NCBI RefSeq assembly: GCF_042676085.1
Contig: NZ_JBHTKH010000010.1
Coordinates: forward strand, 62,001-126,000
DNA length: 64,000 nucleotides
Direction: 5' to 3'
Source: Terrabacter terrigena
Lineage (GTDB): Bacteria; Actinomycetota; Actinomycetes; Actinomycetales; Dermatophilaceae
Shown: positions 1 to 8,338 of the stretch, piece by piece
Numbering within the stretch: position 1 is the stretch's first letter
Layout: each line of letters begins with the position of its first letter
Program-made: the position numbers and the translations under genes
Notes under the pieces: model-generated
The model's database searches: none
What the model was told of the DNA's origin: nothing
Seen by the model: only the letters and a program-made list of their open reading frames with translations

Positions 1-865
1 GCCCGATCCCGTCGAGGTATGCCGTCTGCCAGGCCGGGTTCAGCCGCGCGGTGCGCTGGGCGGCCCCGACCGGCACGAGCCGGTCGCGGGTGCCGTGCAC
101 GAGCAGGACCGGCTGCCTGATGCCGGCGATGAGGGCGTCGTAGCGCCGGGGCCGGCGCAGCATCGCGAGGATCGAGCGCGCGGCGCCGAGGAACTCCGAC
201 TCGGAGATGCCGTGCTCGCGGCGCCAGGTGACGAGCCGCACCCCGGCGTCGATGACATCGGGGTCGGCCCGGCTCGGGTCGGCGAAGCAGAGGTTGACGG
301 TGCCGAGCACCCGCTCGCGGTCGCTGTAGCGGGTGTTGAGGCGGCGCACGAAGCGCTCACCGACGCGCGGGACGGCATACAGCCCGAAGGTGAGCGCGAC
401 CTGCGGGTCGGGGCGCAGCCCCGGCGTCGGCAGGGACGGGTCGACGAGTGCCAGTCCGGCGACCTGCTCGGGGCGCCGGTCGGCGAGCAGGAGCGAGACC
501 ATGCCACCCATCGAGTTGCCGACGAGCACCACCGGGCGGCCGAGCACCTCATGGACGAAGCGGCTGAGGACGGCGGCGTTGTGGTGCACCGTGGTGGGCC
601 GCCCGCCGGCCGGGCTCAGCCCGAATCCGGGCAGGTCGAGGGCGACGACCCGGCGCGTGCGGGCGAGGGCCGGCGCGATGCCGACCCAGTTGAGGTGCGA
701 CCCTCCGAGGCCGTGGACCAGGACGACGGGTGGGCGTCCTTCCGCGCCGACCTCGGGGCCGCCGAAGTCGACCCAGTGGACGGGCCCGTCGACGTCGAGC
801 GTGTGGCTGCGGCCGCCCCAGGGAGCGGCGAGCCCGAGAGGTGCCGTGGCCGGCAGGGTCGTCAT
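1..865 (-). CDS. alpha/beta hydrolase (3' end cut by window edge)
   Basis: The 288 visible codons encode an alpha/beta hydrolase fold protein. Seen in the sequence: an oxyanion-type HGLGGS stretch near residue 51, the nucleophile elbow GNSMGG with Ser about 118, and HGTRDRLVP near the cut end, which would carry the acid residue. The catalytic His lies beyond the window. Start is the ATG at 865; there is no Shine-Dalgarno, but a TACCGT -10 box sits 6 nt upstream, so the mRNA is probably leaderless. It lies 39 bp after the ECF42 sigma gene and could also be read from it. Substrate unknown; the family includes esterases, lipases and C-C hydrolases. Confidence 0.85.
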   Translation of the reverse strand, partial: MTTLPATAPLGLAAPWGGRSHTLDVDGPVHWVDFGGPEVGAEGRPPVVLVHGLGGSHLNWVGIAPALARTRRVVALDLPGFGLSPAGGRPTTVHHNAAVLSRFVHEVLGRPVVLVGNSMGGMVSLLLADRRPEQVAGLALVDPSLPTPGLRPDPQVALTFGLYAVPRVGERFVRRLNTRYSDRERVLGTVNLCFADPSRADPDVIDAGVRLVTWRREHGISESEFLGAARSILAMLRRPRRYDALIAGIRQPVLLVHGTRDRLVPVGAAQRTARLNPAWQTAYLDGIG

Positions 866-871
866 GACCGC

Positions 872-877
872 ACGGTA
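872..877 (-). promoter_or_regulatory. leaderless -10 box TACCGT
   Basis: TACCGT ends 6 nt before the ATG of the hydrolase. It fits the TANNNT -10 rule for leaderless actinobacterial transcripts. No -35 is claimed. Confidence 0.5.
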
Positions 878-904
878 ACCCCTCCGCCGGCGCCCGGTGG
901 CCCT

Positions 905-2230
905 TCAGTCGCCGGCGCGGGCGCGCTCCGTCGCCGCGGCGGCTCGTGCCTGGAGGTGCCGGGCCTCCGGCGCGTTGGCGCTCAGGCCCGCAGCCCGGGT
1001 CCACTCGGCCGCGGCGTCGCCCCACCTGTCCACCCGTCCGAGCAGCTCGGCCCGAACGACGTGGAAGGGCGTGTAGCCGTCGAGGGCGAGCCGGTCGAGG
1101 TCCGCGAGGGCGCTCTGCGGCCCCGCCACCTCCGCGACGGCGACGACCCGGTTGAGCCGCACGACGTCGGTGGGGGCGAGGCGCAGCAGGTGGTCGTAGA
1201 GCTGCACGATCTGCGCCCAGTCCGTGTCGGCGGCACGGGCGGCGTCGGTGTGCACGGCGCCCACCGCTGCCTGGAGCTGGTAGGGCCCGGGCGCGCCCCG
1301 GCGCAGGCAGCGGCGCACGAGGTCATGTCCCTCCGCGACCATCGCGGCGTCCCACAGCGACCGGTCCTGGTCTGAGAGCAGCACGAGCTCGCCCGCGGCG
1401 TCGGTGCGGGCCGGGCGGCGGGCCTCCGTGAGTAGCATGAGGGCGAGCAGGCCCGTCGCCTCGGGCTCGTCGGGCATCAGCTCGACGAGCACGCGGCCGA
1501 GCCGGATCGCCTCGGAGGCGAGGTCGGGTCGCCCGAGCTCGTCGCCCGACGTCGCCGTGTGGCCCTCGTTGAAGACGAGGTAGATCACGGCGAGGACCGC
1601 CGCGAGCCGACCCGGCAGGTCGGCGTCGCGGGGCACCCGGTACGGGATGCCGGTGTCGCGGATCTTCTTCTTGGCCCGCACGATCCGCTGTGCCATGGTC
1701 GCCTCGGGCACGAGGAACGCATGGGCGATCTCGGGAGTGGTGAGACCGCCGAGCAGGCGGAGCGTCAGCGCCACTCGCGCCTCGGGCGACAGCGCCGGGT
1801 GGCAGCAGGTGAAGACGAGCCGCAGGCGTTCGTCCTTCACGGGTCCCTCCTCCCGCGGTTCCGCAGGGGCGTGGACGACGAGGGCCTGCTCGTGCCGGGC
1901 CTCGCGTGTCGACTCCCGCCGCAGGCGGTCGAGGGCCCAGTTGCGCGCGGTCGTGATGATCCAGCCAGCGGGACTGGGCGGCATACCTTCTCGGGGCCAC
2001 CGCTCGACGGCCACGGTGAACGCGTCCTGGACGGCGTCCTCGGCGAGGTCGATGTCGCCGAGCCTGCGGATGAGCACGGACACCGCGCGGCCGTGCTCGG
2101 CACGGAAGACGCGCGCGATGTCCGCACCGGTGACGGCACGGGGGGCACCCGCGGCACTCGGGGCACTCGGGGCACTCGCGGCACCCGGCGCACCCGGTGC
2201 GCCCGGGTCACCGGACTGGTCGCCCACCAC
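905..2230 (-). CDS. RNA polymerase sigma factor, ECF42-type (DUF6596, TPR-like tail)
   Basis: 441 aa. Sigma region 2 lies at about 40-105 (RVFRAEHGRA, then DAVQDAFTVA) and region 4 at about 140-190, followed by the long C-terminal extension with DUF6596 and TPR-like helices that marks ECF42 sigma factors. These have no anti-sigma factor; the tail is thought to control activity. The gene starts at GTG 2230, one base after the stop of the upstream YciI-like gene, the usual ECF42 partner. Residues about 10-30 are a Pro/Ala/Gly/Ser stretch encoded by a 9-bp repeat array, absent from the family core. The function of the pair is not known. Confidence 0.9.
   Translation of the reverse strand: MVGDQSGDPGAPGAPGAASAPSAPSAAGAPRAVTGADIARVFRAEHGRAVSVLIRRLGDIDLAEDAVQDAFTVAVERWPREGMPPSPAGWIITTARNWALDRLRRESTREARHEQALVVHAPAEPREEGPVKDERLRLVFTCCHPALSPEARVALTLRLLGGLTTPEIAHAFLVPEATMAQRIVRAKKKIRDTGIPYRVPRDADLPGRLAAVLAVIYLVFNEGHTATSGDELGRPDLASEAIRLGRVLVELMPDEPEATGLLALMLLTEARRPARTDAAGELVLLSDQDRSLWDAAMVAEGHDLVRRCLRRGAPGPYQLQAAVGAVHTDAARAADTDWAQIVQLYDHLLRLAPTDVVRLNRVVAVAEVAGPQSALADLDRLALDGYTPFHVVRAELLGRVDRWGDAAAEWTRAAGLSANAPEARHLQARAAAATERARAGD
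2145..2207. repeat. 9-bp tandem repeat, 7 units, inside sigma gene
   Basis: Seven in-frame copies of a 9-bp unit (GCACTCGGG and variants) encode the Pro/Ala/Gly/Ser linker at the N-terminus of the ECF42 sigma factor. Copy number changes would keep the frame. Confidence 0.85.
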
Positions 2231-2231
2231 G

Positions 2232-2612
2232 TCAGCGGTCGGTCGGCTTCTGGCCCGGGTCGGCCTGGTCCACGAACGGACGCACCTCGACGGGCAGCCC
2301 CGTGGCGCCGGCGATCCGCTCGGCCCACCCGAGCACCGCGTCGTAGTCGTCGGAGCGCACGATCGTGAAGCCGCCGAGGTGCTCCTTGGCCTCGGCGAAG
2401 GGCCCGTCGGTGAGCACGGCGTCGGCGACCGGGTCGGGCTTGCGGATCGTCGTGGCGCTCGCCTGGTCGCCGAGGCCGCCGGCGAACACCCAGCTGCCGG
2501 CCGCCCGGATGTCGTCGTTGACCACCTCGAGGTCGGCCATGACGCGGCTGAGGTCGAGGTCCTCCGGCGGCGGGCCGTCGGGCGAGAACAGGCTGATCAG
2601 GTAGGTCTTCAT
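2232..2612 (-). CDS. YciI-like DGPF-domain protein
   Basis: 126 aa, the usual length of the YciI/DGPF family (small ferredoxin-like dimeric proteins). The signature DGPFAEAKE is at about 69-77. Start is ATG 2612 with a strong AGGAGGAG Shine-Dalgarno. The stop codon is one base from the start of the ECF42 sigma gene, so the two are translated together. In ECF42 loci DGPF genes are the conserved neighbours and common targets of the sigma factor. No enzymatic activity is established for this clade. Confidence 0.88.
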   Translation of the reverse strand: MKTYLISLFSPDGPPPEDLDLSRVMADLEVVNDDIRAAGSWVFAGGLGDQASATTIRKPDPVADAVLTDGPFAEAKEHLGGFTIVRSDDYDAVLGWAERIAGATGLPVEVRPFVDQADPGQKPTDR

Positions 2613-2742
2613 GGTGGTCTCCTCCTGCCGGTTTCACCGGCCGGTCGTGGCGGATGGTGGAGACCGCACCGTGCGTGCACCCTCCACCCTCTACACGAAC
2701 GCGACCCGCGCCGATCGACCGCGCGGGCGGGACGGCAGGTGC

Positions 2743-3114
2743 TCAGGTGCGTGGGCGCTGCTCGACGAGCCCGACGGTGTTGCCCTCGGAGTCGACGACG
2801 AACGCCATCCACTCGTCGGTGCCCGCGGGGCCGAGCGTGTCGTCGTCGTGGCCGAAGATGACGTGCGGCTCGCTGCGCACCTCGACGCCGGCGGTCCGCA
2901 GGCGATCGACCGTCGCGTCGATGTCGTCGACGCCGAGGTAGAGCAGGGCGCTCGGCGCGCCGACGTCGAGCAGGAGACGCACGCCGCCGACGTCGAAGAA
3001 GACCAGGCCCGGCGGGTCGTAGGTCGCGAGCGGCTCGGTCCCGAGCAGGTCTCGGTAGAAGGCGGTGGCCCGACCGAGGTCCTCGGCGCGCTGGGCGATC
3101 TGGACGAGTGCCAT
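2743..3114 (-). CDS. VOC family protein (glyoxalase/bleomycin resistance fold)
   Basis: 123 aa forming two beta-alpha-beta-beta-beta units typical of the vicinal-oxygen-chelate fold. It begins MALVQIAQRAEDLGRATAFY, then DVGGVRLLLDV and a C-terminal VVDSEGNTVGL strand with the usual acidic ligand position. Such proteins bind a metal and act as lyases, dioxygenases or resistance proteins; the substrate cannot be told here. A TACCGT -10 box lies 6 nt before the ATG, so it can be transcribed alone even though it lies only 20 bp after the end of the ebo-like operon. Confidence 0.85.
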   Translation of the reverse strand: MALVQIAQRAEDLGRATAFYRDLLGTEPLATYDPPGLVFFDVGGVRLLLDVGAPSALLYLGVDDIDATVDRLRTAGVEVRSEPHVIFGHDDDTLGPAGTDEWMAFVVDSEGNTVGLVEQRPRT

Positions 3115-3120
3115 GCCCCG

Positions 3121-3126
3121 ACGGTA
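3121..3126 (-). promoter_or_regulatory. leaderless -10 box TACCGT
   Basis: Same box and spacing (6 nt to ATG) as for the hydrolase at 865. It lies between the ebo-like operon end and the VOC gene. Confidence 0.5.
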
Positions 3127-3134
3127 GACCCGCG

Positions 3135-4145
3135 TCAGTCCTTGGTGCTGCTGAACGCCGCGTCGAAGGCCGCCTCGGGGCGCTCGAAGTTGAGCGACCG
3201 CACGTACTCGAGCGCTCCGGGGGCACCGACGAGGCGGTCCATGCCGGCGTCCTCCCACTCGATCGAGATCGGGCCGTCGTAGCCGATCGCGTTGAGCGTG
3301 CGGAAACAGTCCTCCCACGGCACGTCGCCGTGGCCGGTCGAGACGAAGTCCCAGCCACGCCGCGGGTCGCCCCACGGCAGGTGCGAACCGAGACGACCGT
3401 TGCGGCCGTTGCCGACCCGCTTGCGGGTGTCCTTGCAGTCGACGTGGTAGATCCGGTCCTTGAAGTCCCAGATGAACGCGGCCGGGTCGAGGTCCTGCCA
3501 GACCATGTGGCTCGGGTCCCAGTTGAGCCCGAAGGCGTGGCGGTGGCCGATCGCCTCGAGGGTGGCGACGGTGCTCCAGTAGTCGTACGCGATCTCGCTC
3601 GGGTGCACCTCGTGGGCGAACTTCACACCCACCTCGTCGAAGACGTCGAGGATCGGGTTCCAACGGTCGGCGAAGTCGGCGTACCCGGCCTGGATGACCT
3701 CGTCGCCCACCGGCGGGAACATCGCGACGTACTTCCAGACCGCCGAGCCGGTGAACCCGATGACGGTGTCGACGCCGAGCCTCGCGGCGGCACGCGCCGT
3801 GTCGGCCATCCGCTCCGCCGCGCGCTTGCGCACGCCCTCGGGGTCGCCGTCGCCCCACACCGACGCGGGCAGGATGTCCTGGTGGCGCTGGTCGATGGGG
3901 TCGTCGCACACGGCCTGCCCGACGAGGTGGTTCGAGATGGCCCAGACCTTCAAACCGTGGCGCTCGAGGATCGCGCGGCGCCCCTCGACGTACCCGTCCT
4001 CGGCGAGCGCGCGGTCGACCTCGAAGTGGTCGCCCCAGCAGGCGATCTCGAGGCCGTCGTAGCCCCATTCCCCTGCCAGCCGGCACACCTCCTCGAAGGG
4101 GAGGTCGGCCCACTGTCCGGTGAAGAGGGTGATCGGTCGGGCCAT
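3135..4145 (-). CDS. sugar phosphate isomerase/epimerase (xylose-isomerase-like TIM barrel)
   Basis: 336 aa, AP-endonuclease-2/xylose-isomerase-like TIM barrel. Metal-site strands are visible: KFAHEVHPSE near 190, GLNWDPSHM near 215, YHVDCKD near 240 and the C-terminal ISIEWEDAG. Enzymes of this type isomerise or epimerise sugars or cyclitols such as inosose. Start ATG 4145 has an AAGGAGACCCCCG leader. It is the last gene of the ebo-like operon, separated from the phosphodiesterase-like gene by an 87-bp spacer filled with a 13-bp repeat. With an inositol-phosphate synthase in the same operon, a cyclitol or inositol derivative is a reasonable substrate guess. Confidence 0.88.
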   Translation of the reverse strand: MARPITLFTGQWADLPFEEVCRLAGEWGYDGLEIACWGDHFEVDRALAEDGYVEGRRAILERHGLKVWAISNHLVGQAVCDDPIDQRHQDILPASVWGDGDPEGVRKRAAERMADTARAAARLGVDTVIGFTGSAVWKYVAMFPPVGDEVIQAGYADFADRWNPILDVFDEVGVKFAHEVHPSEIAYDYWSTVATLEAIGHRHAFGLNWDPSHMVWQDLDPAAFIWDFKDRIYHVDCKDTRKRVGNGRNGRLGSHLPWGDPRRGWDFVSTGHGDVPWEDCFRTLNAIGYDGPISIEWEDAGMDRLVGAPGALEYVRSLNFERPEAAFDAAFSSTKD

Positions 4146-4157
4146 CGGGGGTCTCCT

Positions 4158-4235
4158 TGCTGCTGTGGTCTGCTGCTGTGGTCTGCTGCTGTGGTCTGCT
4201 GCTGTGGGCTGCTGGCTGGGTCTGCTGGTGGTTCA
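4158..4235. repeat. 13-bp tandem repeat, 3 exact plus 3 degenerate units
   Basis: TGCTGCTGTGGTC is repeated exactly at 4158-4196 and then decays through three more units up to the stop codon of the upstream gene. The 13-bp period is not a multiple of three and the tract lies in an operon spacer, so it is not coding. Confidence 0.85.
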
Positions 4236-5639
4236 GAGGGGGGTGGTTGCGGCGACGGCGACGCCCGCGGCCTCGAGCACGAGGTCGTGCACGTCCGCTG
4301 CCGCCACGCTCTCACGCCGTAGACCCGGGTCGGAGGTGATGACCACCGGCCCGTCCACCGGGTCGTCGGGCAGGCGCCCGTGGCTGCCCCGCACCCACCT
4401 CGGGTCGAGCGGCACGACGCGCATGGCGTACCGGAGGCCGAGCTTCTTGCGCACGAGGCTGAGCCCCGCGCGCGCCTTCGCCGAGCGGTCGGCGGGGTCG
4501 AAGAAGAGCTCGGCCGGGTCGTAGCCGGGCTTGCGGTGGATCTCGACGCCGCGCGCGAAGTCGGGAGCCCGCTCGTCGTCGAGCCAGTAGTAGTACGTGA
4601 ACCACGCGCGTGGGTCGGCGACGAGCACGAGGTCGCCCGAGCGCTCGTGGTCGAGGCCGTATGCCGCCTGGCCGGCCCGGTCGAGCACCTGGTCGACGCC
4701 GGGGGTGGCCTCGAGCAGCGTCCGCACCTCGTCGAGGCGCCCCGCGTCCCGCACGTAGACGTGGGCGACCTGGTGGTCGGCGACGGCGAAGGCCGTCGAG
4801 GCCCACGGGTCGAGGTACTCCATGCCGGCCTGGCTGTGGACCTCGAGCAGCCCGGCGCGGCGGAGCACGCGGTTGACGTCGACCGGGCGGTCGACGGCAG
4901 TGATGCCGTACTCGCTGACGACGAGCACGCTGACGCCGAGCCGCTCGGCGTCGTCGAGGAGGGGCCCGAGGACGTCGTCCAGCTCCCGCGCTGCCGCGCG
5001 GGCCTCGGGGGACTCCGGCCCGAACCGCTGCAGGTCGTAGTCGAGGTGCGGCACGTAGGCGAGGGTGAGGTCGTGCTCGGGCAGGAGCAGCCGGGTCGCC
5101 TCGACGATCCACCGCGACGACGCGATCGAGGCCGTCGGACCCCAGTACTGGAAGAGCGGGAACGCCCCGAGCCGGTCGGTCAGCCTGTCGTGCAAGGCAG
5201 CCGGCCGCGTGTAGCAGTCCGGCGACTTGCGACCGTCGGCGTGGTAGACCGGCCGCGGCGTCACGATGGAGTCGACGTCCATGCCCATCGCGTACCACCA
5301 GCAGACGTTCGCGACGCGGGCGACGGGGTGGGCCCGGCGCAGGGCGTCCCACACCTTCTCGCCCTCGACGAGGGCGTTGTGCTGCCGCCAGAGGAACACC
5401 TCGCCGAGGTCGCGGAAGTACCAGCCGTTGCCGACGGCGCCGTGGTCGACCGGGGGTCGGCCGGTGAGCATCGTCGACTGCACCGAGCAGGTGACGGCGG
5501 GCAGGACGGTCTCGAGAGAGGACTGCCAGCCCGCGGCCGCGAGCCGGGACAGTCGCGGCATGTCGGCGAGCGCGCGCGGCGTGAGGCCGACGACGTCCAG
5601 CAGCAGGACCTTGCGGGGAACAGTGGTGGGCTGGTTCAT
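4233..5639 (-). CDS. alkaline-phosphatase-superfamily phosphodiesterase-like protein (EboF-like)
   Basis: 468 aa, COG1524 nucleotide pyrophosphatase/phosphodiesterase type. It opens with KVLLLDVVGL (first metal Asp about residue 15) and has the nucleophile segment LPAVTCSVQSTMLTG with Thr near 50. Known NPP enzymes then have D-x3-H-x2-GP and DHG metal motifs; here these read DYDLQRFGP and SEYG, so several ligands differ. No signal peptide, so probably cytoplasmic. The start ATG overlaps the EboE stop by 4 bp. An AP-like EboF is part of ebo clusters in cyanobacteria, where they help export a scytonemin precursor; the actual reaction here is unknown. Confidence 0.8.
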   Translation of the reverse strand: MNQPTTVPRKVLLLDVVGLTPRALADMPRLSRLAAAGWQSSLETVLPAVTCSVQSTMLTGRPPVDHGAVGNGWYFRDLGEVFLWRQHNALVEGEKVWDALRRAHPVARVANVCWWYAMGMDVDSIVTPRPVYHADGRKSPDCYTRPAALHDRLTDRLGAFPLFQYWGPTASIASSRWIVEATRLLLPEHDLTLAYVPHLDYDLQRFGPESPEARAAARELDDVLGPLLDDAERLGVSVLVVSEYGITAVDRPVDVNRVLRRAGLLEVHSQAGMEYLDPWASTAFAVADHQVAHVYVRDAGRLDEVRTLLEATPGVDQVLDRAGQAAYGLDHERSGDLVLVADPRAWFTYYYWLDDERAPDFARGVEIHRKPGYDPAELFFDPADRSAKARAGLSLVRKKLGLRYAMRVVPLDPRWVRGSHGRLPDDPVDGPVVITSDPGLRRESVAAADVHDLVLEAAGVAVAATTPL

Positions 5640-6844
5640 GCGGTCTCCTTGAGGCCGAGGTCGATGAGGGTGTCGCGCAGCCAGGCGAGCTCGCCGGCGA
5701 TGCTCGTGGCGAGGGCCGCGTCGTCGGTCGGGCGCACGCCCTCGGGGACGACCGACCACGTGTAGGTCTCGACCTCGAGATGGTCCGTGCGGGCGGTGTC
5801 GCCGCCGACGAGGACGGCCAGGGACTCGCGCAGGTCCGAGGTCGTCGCGGCGAGCGGTGGCTCCGGCGCGTGGTCGAGCGGCACGTGGAAGTGCACCCGC
5901 CACGGCTGCTCGACGCCGCCCGGTGCCGGCTCGAGAGGGCGGCGTCCGCGGAGGGCGTCGCCGAGGTCGTCGCGTGCGCGGAGCTGGCCGTGGGTGCCGT
6001 CTGCGGCGGGCGACCCTCCGGCCCGCACCTGGTGCAGGAAGCGGTCCTCGTCGAAGGCGGCGAGCGCCTCACGGGTCGCCGGGTCGTCGGGGTGCTCGAC
6101 GTGCAGGGCCGCCGAGACCTGCGCCTTGACGACCTGCCGACCGGCCGCGGCGAGTCGGGGCACGGCGACTGCGGCGTCCTCGAACCCCACGGCGAGGTGG
6201 CACAGGTCGAGGCAGACCCCGAGCACGTCCTCGTCCCAGCCCGTCATCCGCTCGACGAGCTGGGTCGTCGTCTCGATGACGCAGCCCGGCTCCGGTTCGA
6301 CGGCGACACGGATCTCGCGGCCGGTGCGGTCGCCGAGCGCGTGCAGGTGGTCGGCGAGCCGGTCGAACTGCTCGGCAGCGAGCACCTGCCGGTCGCCGAA
6401 CCACGGGTGACGCCATCCGAGGGGCAGGGTCGAGATGCTCCCGCGGGCGGCGTCGTCGGGCAGCAGCTGGGCGAGGACGTCCGCGAGGTCGGTGGTGTAG
6501 GCGAGGCGGGCGGGCTCGGTCCAGTCGGGACGGTAGACGCGGTGCTTGACGACCTCCTCCTGGAAGCCGCGGTACGGGAACCCGTTGAGCGTCACGACCT
6601 CGAGGCCGCGCGAGTCGAGGGCCGTCCGCAGCCGGTCCACCTGCCGCGGGTCACCGGCGAGCTCGCGGGCGACGGGTGAGCTCAGCCAGAGACCGAGGCC
6701 GAGCACGTGGGAGCCGAGGTGCCGGCGTACGGGCAGGGCGAAGCGGTCGAGCTGTCCGATGATCGTGTCGAGGTCCTCCCCGGGGTGGACGTTGGTGCAG
6801 TACGCGACGTGGACGGTCTGGCCGTCGGCGTGCAGCAGGCGCAC
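5636..6844 (-). CDS. eboE: metabolite traffic protein EboE
   Basis: 402 aa. The N-terminal VAYCTNVHPGED motif (about 13-24) is the hallmark of EboE, a xylose-isomerase-like TIM barrel. Further barrel strands are RVAVEPEPG near 180, GVCLDLCHLAV near 210 and WRVHFHVPLD near 310. The GTG start at 6844 lies 3 bp after the EboB stop, and its stop overlaps the next ATG. EboE acts with the other Ebo proteins in moving a metabolite or precursor across the cytoplasmic membrane in cyanobacteria; in actinobacteria the cargo is not known. Confidence 0.88.
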   Translation of the reverse strand: MRLLHADGQTVHVAYCTNVHPGEDLDTIIGQLDRFALPVRRHLGSHVLGLGLWLSSPVARELAGDPRQVDRLRTALDSRGLEVVTLNGFPYRGFQEEVVKHRVYRPDWTEPARLAYTTDLADVLAQLLPDDAARGSISTLPLGWRHPWFGDRQVLAAEQFDRLADHLHALGDRTGREIRVAVEPEPGCVIETTTQLVERMTGWDEDVLGVCLDLCHLAVGFEDAAVAVPRLAAAGRQVVKAQVSAALHVEHPDDPATREALAAFDEDRFLHQVRAGGSPAADGTHGQLRARDDLGDALRGRRPLEPAPGGVEQPWRVHFHVPLDHAPEPPLAATTSDLRESLAVLVGGDTARTDHLEVETYTWSVVPEGVRPTDDAALATSIAGELAWLRDTLIDLGLKETA

Positions 6845-6847
6845 GGC

Positions 6848-7732
6848 TCACTCCCTCGCGCCGCGGAGCACCGAGTTGCCCATGAAGGTGGCAGCCGCTC
6901 CCACCAGCTCGCGCTGCTCGTCGTCGGGTCCCGCGGTCTCGGGCAGCTCGAGCCGGCCGCTCTGGGCGTAGAACTCGACGGGGTTGCGCCACAGCACGCG
7001 GTCGACGTCGTCGGCGGTGAAGCCGCCCTCGAGCAACGCCTCGGCCACGCGCACCGTCTTGAGCGGGTCGCTGTTGCCCCAGTCGGCGGCGGAGTTGACG
7101 ATCATCCGGCCGAGCCCGTGGCGGCGCAGGATCTCGACCATCCGGTGCTCGTCCATCTTCGTGTCGGGATAGACGGAGAAGCCCATCCAGCACCCGGACT
7201 CGGCGACGACGTCGACCGTCACCTCGTTGAGGTGGTCGACGAGCACGGCACCGGCGTCGAGATCCGACTCGCGGACCACGTCGAGGGTGCGTCGCGTGCC
7301 GGCGAGCTTGTCGCGGTGCGGCGTGTGCACGAGGGCGGGCAGCTCGTGCTCGACGGCGAGCGCGAGCTGCGCTGCGAAGACCTCGTCCTCCTCGGGGGTC
7401 ATCGAGTCGTAGCCGAGCTCGCCCACGGCGACGACGCGGTCCTTGGCGAGGTAGCGGGGCAGCACGTCGAGCACCTCGCGGCACCGGGCGTCGTTGGCCT
7501 CCTTGGGGTTGAGGCCGATCGTGGCGTGGTGCGCGATGCCGTACTGGGACGCGCGGAACGGCTCCCACCCGAGGAGCGCGTCGAAGTAGTCGCAGAAGGA
7601 GCCCACGGACGTGCGGGGCTGCCCCAGCCAGAAGGAGGGCTCGACGACGGCACGCACGCCGGCCGCGTACATGCTCCGGTAGTCGTCGGTCGTGCGGGAG
7701 GTCATGTGGATGTGGGGGTCGAAGATGCGCAC
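6848..7732 (-). CDS. eboB: TatD-like metal-dependent hydrolase (EboB)
   Basis: 294 aa amidohydrolase of the TatD type. The metal-binding FDPHIHMTS (HxH at about 7-9), GELGYD near 125, HTPH near 156 and VNSAADWGNSDP near 230 match the family metal ligands in order. GTG 7732 has a GAGGAG Shine-Dalgarno 5 nt upstream. It sits between EboA and EboE, as in described ebo clusters. TatD family members are nucleases or hydrolases; EboB proteins form their own branch with unknown substrate. Confidence 0.88.
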   Translation of the reverse strand: MRIFDPHIHMTSRTTDDYRSMYAAGVRAVVEPSFWLGQPRTSVGSFCDYFDALLGWEPFRASQYGIAHHATIGLNPKEANDARCREVLDVLPRYLAKDRVVAVGELGYDSMTPEEDEVFAAQLALAVEHELPALVHTPHRDKLAGTRRTLDVVRESDLDAGAVLVDHLNEVTVDVVAESGCWMGFSVYPDTKMDEHRMVEILRRHGLGRMIVNSAADWGNSDPLKTVRVAEALLEGGFTADDVDRVLWRNPVEFYAQSGRLELPETAGPDDEQRELVGAAATFMGNSVLRGARE

Positions 7733-7741
7733 GGGTGCTCC

Positions 7742-8338
7742 TCAGTCGGCGGGGTGGGGGACGGTGTCGGCCAGGGCGAGAACGGTGAGGGCATCGGCGG
7801 GGACGGTGCGCCCGGCGGCCTCACGTTCGGCGGCGTAGTCGCGCACCATCCGCGCGAGCTCTGCGTCGGCGCGCTCGGCGAGGCCGGCGACCTGGTCGAC
7901 GGCGATGCCCGTGAAGAGCACCTTGAGCACCGCCTGCCGCCACGCGTCGTCGTCGAGGTGTGTCGCGGCATACGGCCCCAGCGCGGCTGCGACAAGGCGG
8001 GTGTCGTTGGTACGCAAGGCGTCTCGGACGATCGGAAGCGCCGAGTCACCGATGGCGTTCGACCGCCCGGGCGCGTCGAGCTCGGCCAAGGAGAGCAGCA
8101 CCGCACGCCGTTCCGCCGCGTCTCCCTGCTCGTAGAGGCGACGCACGACACCCACGACGTATGCCGTGTCGCCGGGCACCGTGAGCAGCAGCGCCTTCCG
8201 GGCTGCATCGCCGTCACGGGCCTCCCGGGCGGCCGTGCGTGCAGCCGCCGGGAAGTGCCGCTGGATCGACCCGGGGTCGAGGGCCACCTCGCTGAGCATG
8301 CCGTCGATCGTCCGGACCGGCTCGGTGGTCGGGCTCAT
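7742..8338 (-). CDS. eboA: EboA domain-containing protein
   Basis: 198 aa, mostly helical, HEAT-like in appearance (repeated short amphipathic helices such as RRAVLLSLAELDAP and DDAWRQAVLKVLFTG). This length and pattern, together with the neighbouring EboB, EboC and EboE genes, identify it as EboA. The segment NDTRLVAAALGPYAATHLDDDAWRQ is characteristic. ATG 8338 has a strong AGGAGG site and overlaps the preceding stop by 4 bp. The biochemical role is not known; it may be a scaffold. Confidence 0.82.
   Translation of the reverse strand: MSPTTEPVRTIDGMLSEVALDPGSIQRHFPAAARTAAREARDGDAARKALLLTVPGDTAYVVGVVRRLYEQGDAAERRAVLLSLAELDAPGRSNAIGDSALPIVRDALRTNDTRLVAAALGPYAATHLDDDAWRQAVLKVLFTGIAVDQVAGLAERADAELARMVRDYAAEREAAGRTVPADALTVLALADTVPHPAD

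Noticed and set aside
2694..2720. ECF42 promoter before the YciI-like gene (GGTCGA-N17-CGTG on the minus strand)
   Set aside because: It resembles a TGTCGA-type -35 box with one mismatch, but the -10 is weak and I cannot confirm the consensus, so it is not listed as a feature.
4120..4524. Small Cys/Trp-rich plus-strand frames over the 13-bp repeat
   Set aside because: They are translations of the repeat itself and change with its phase; no start signal.
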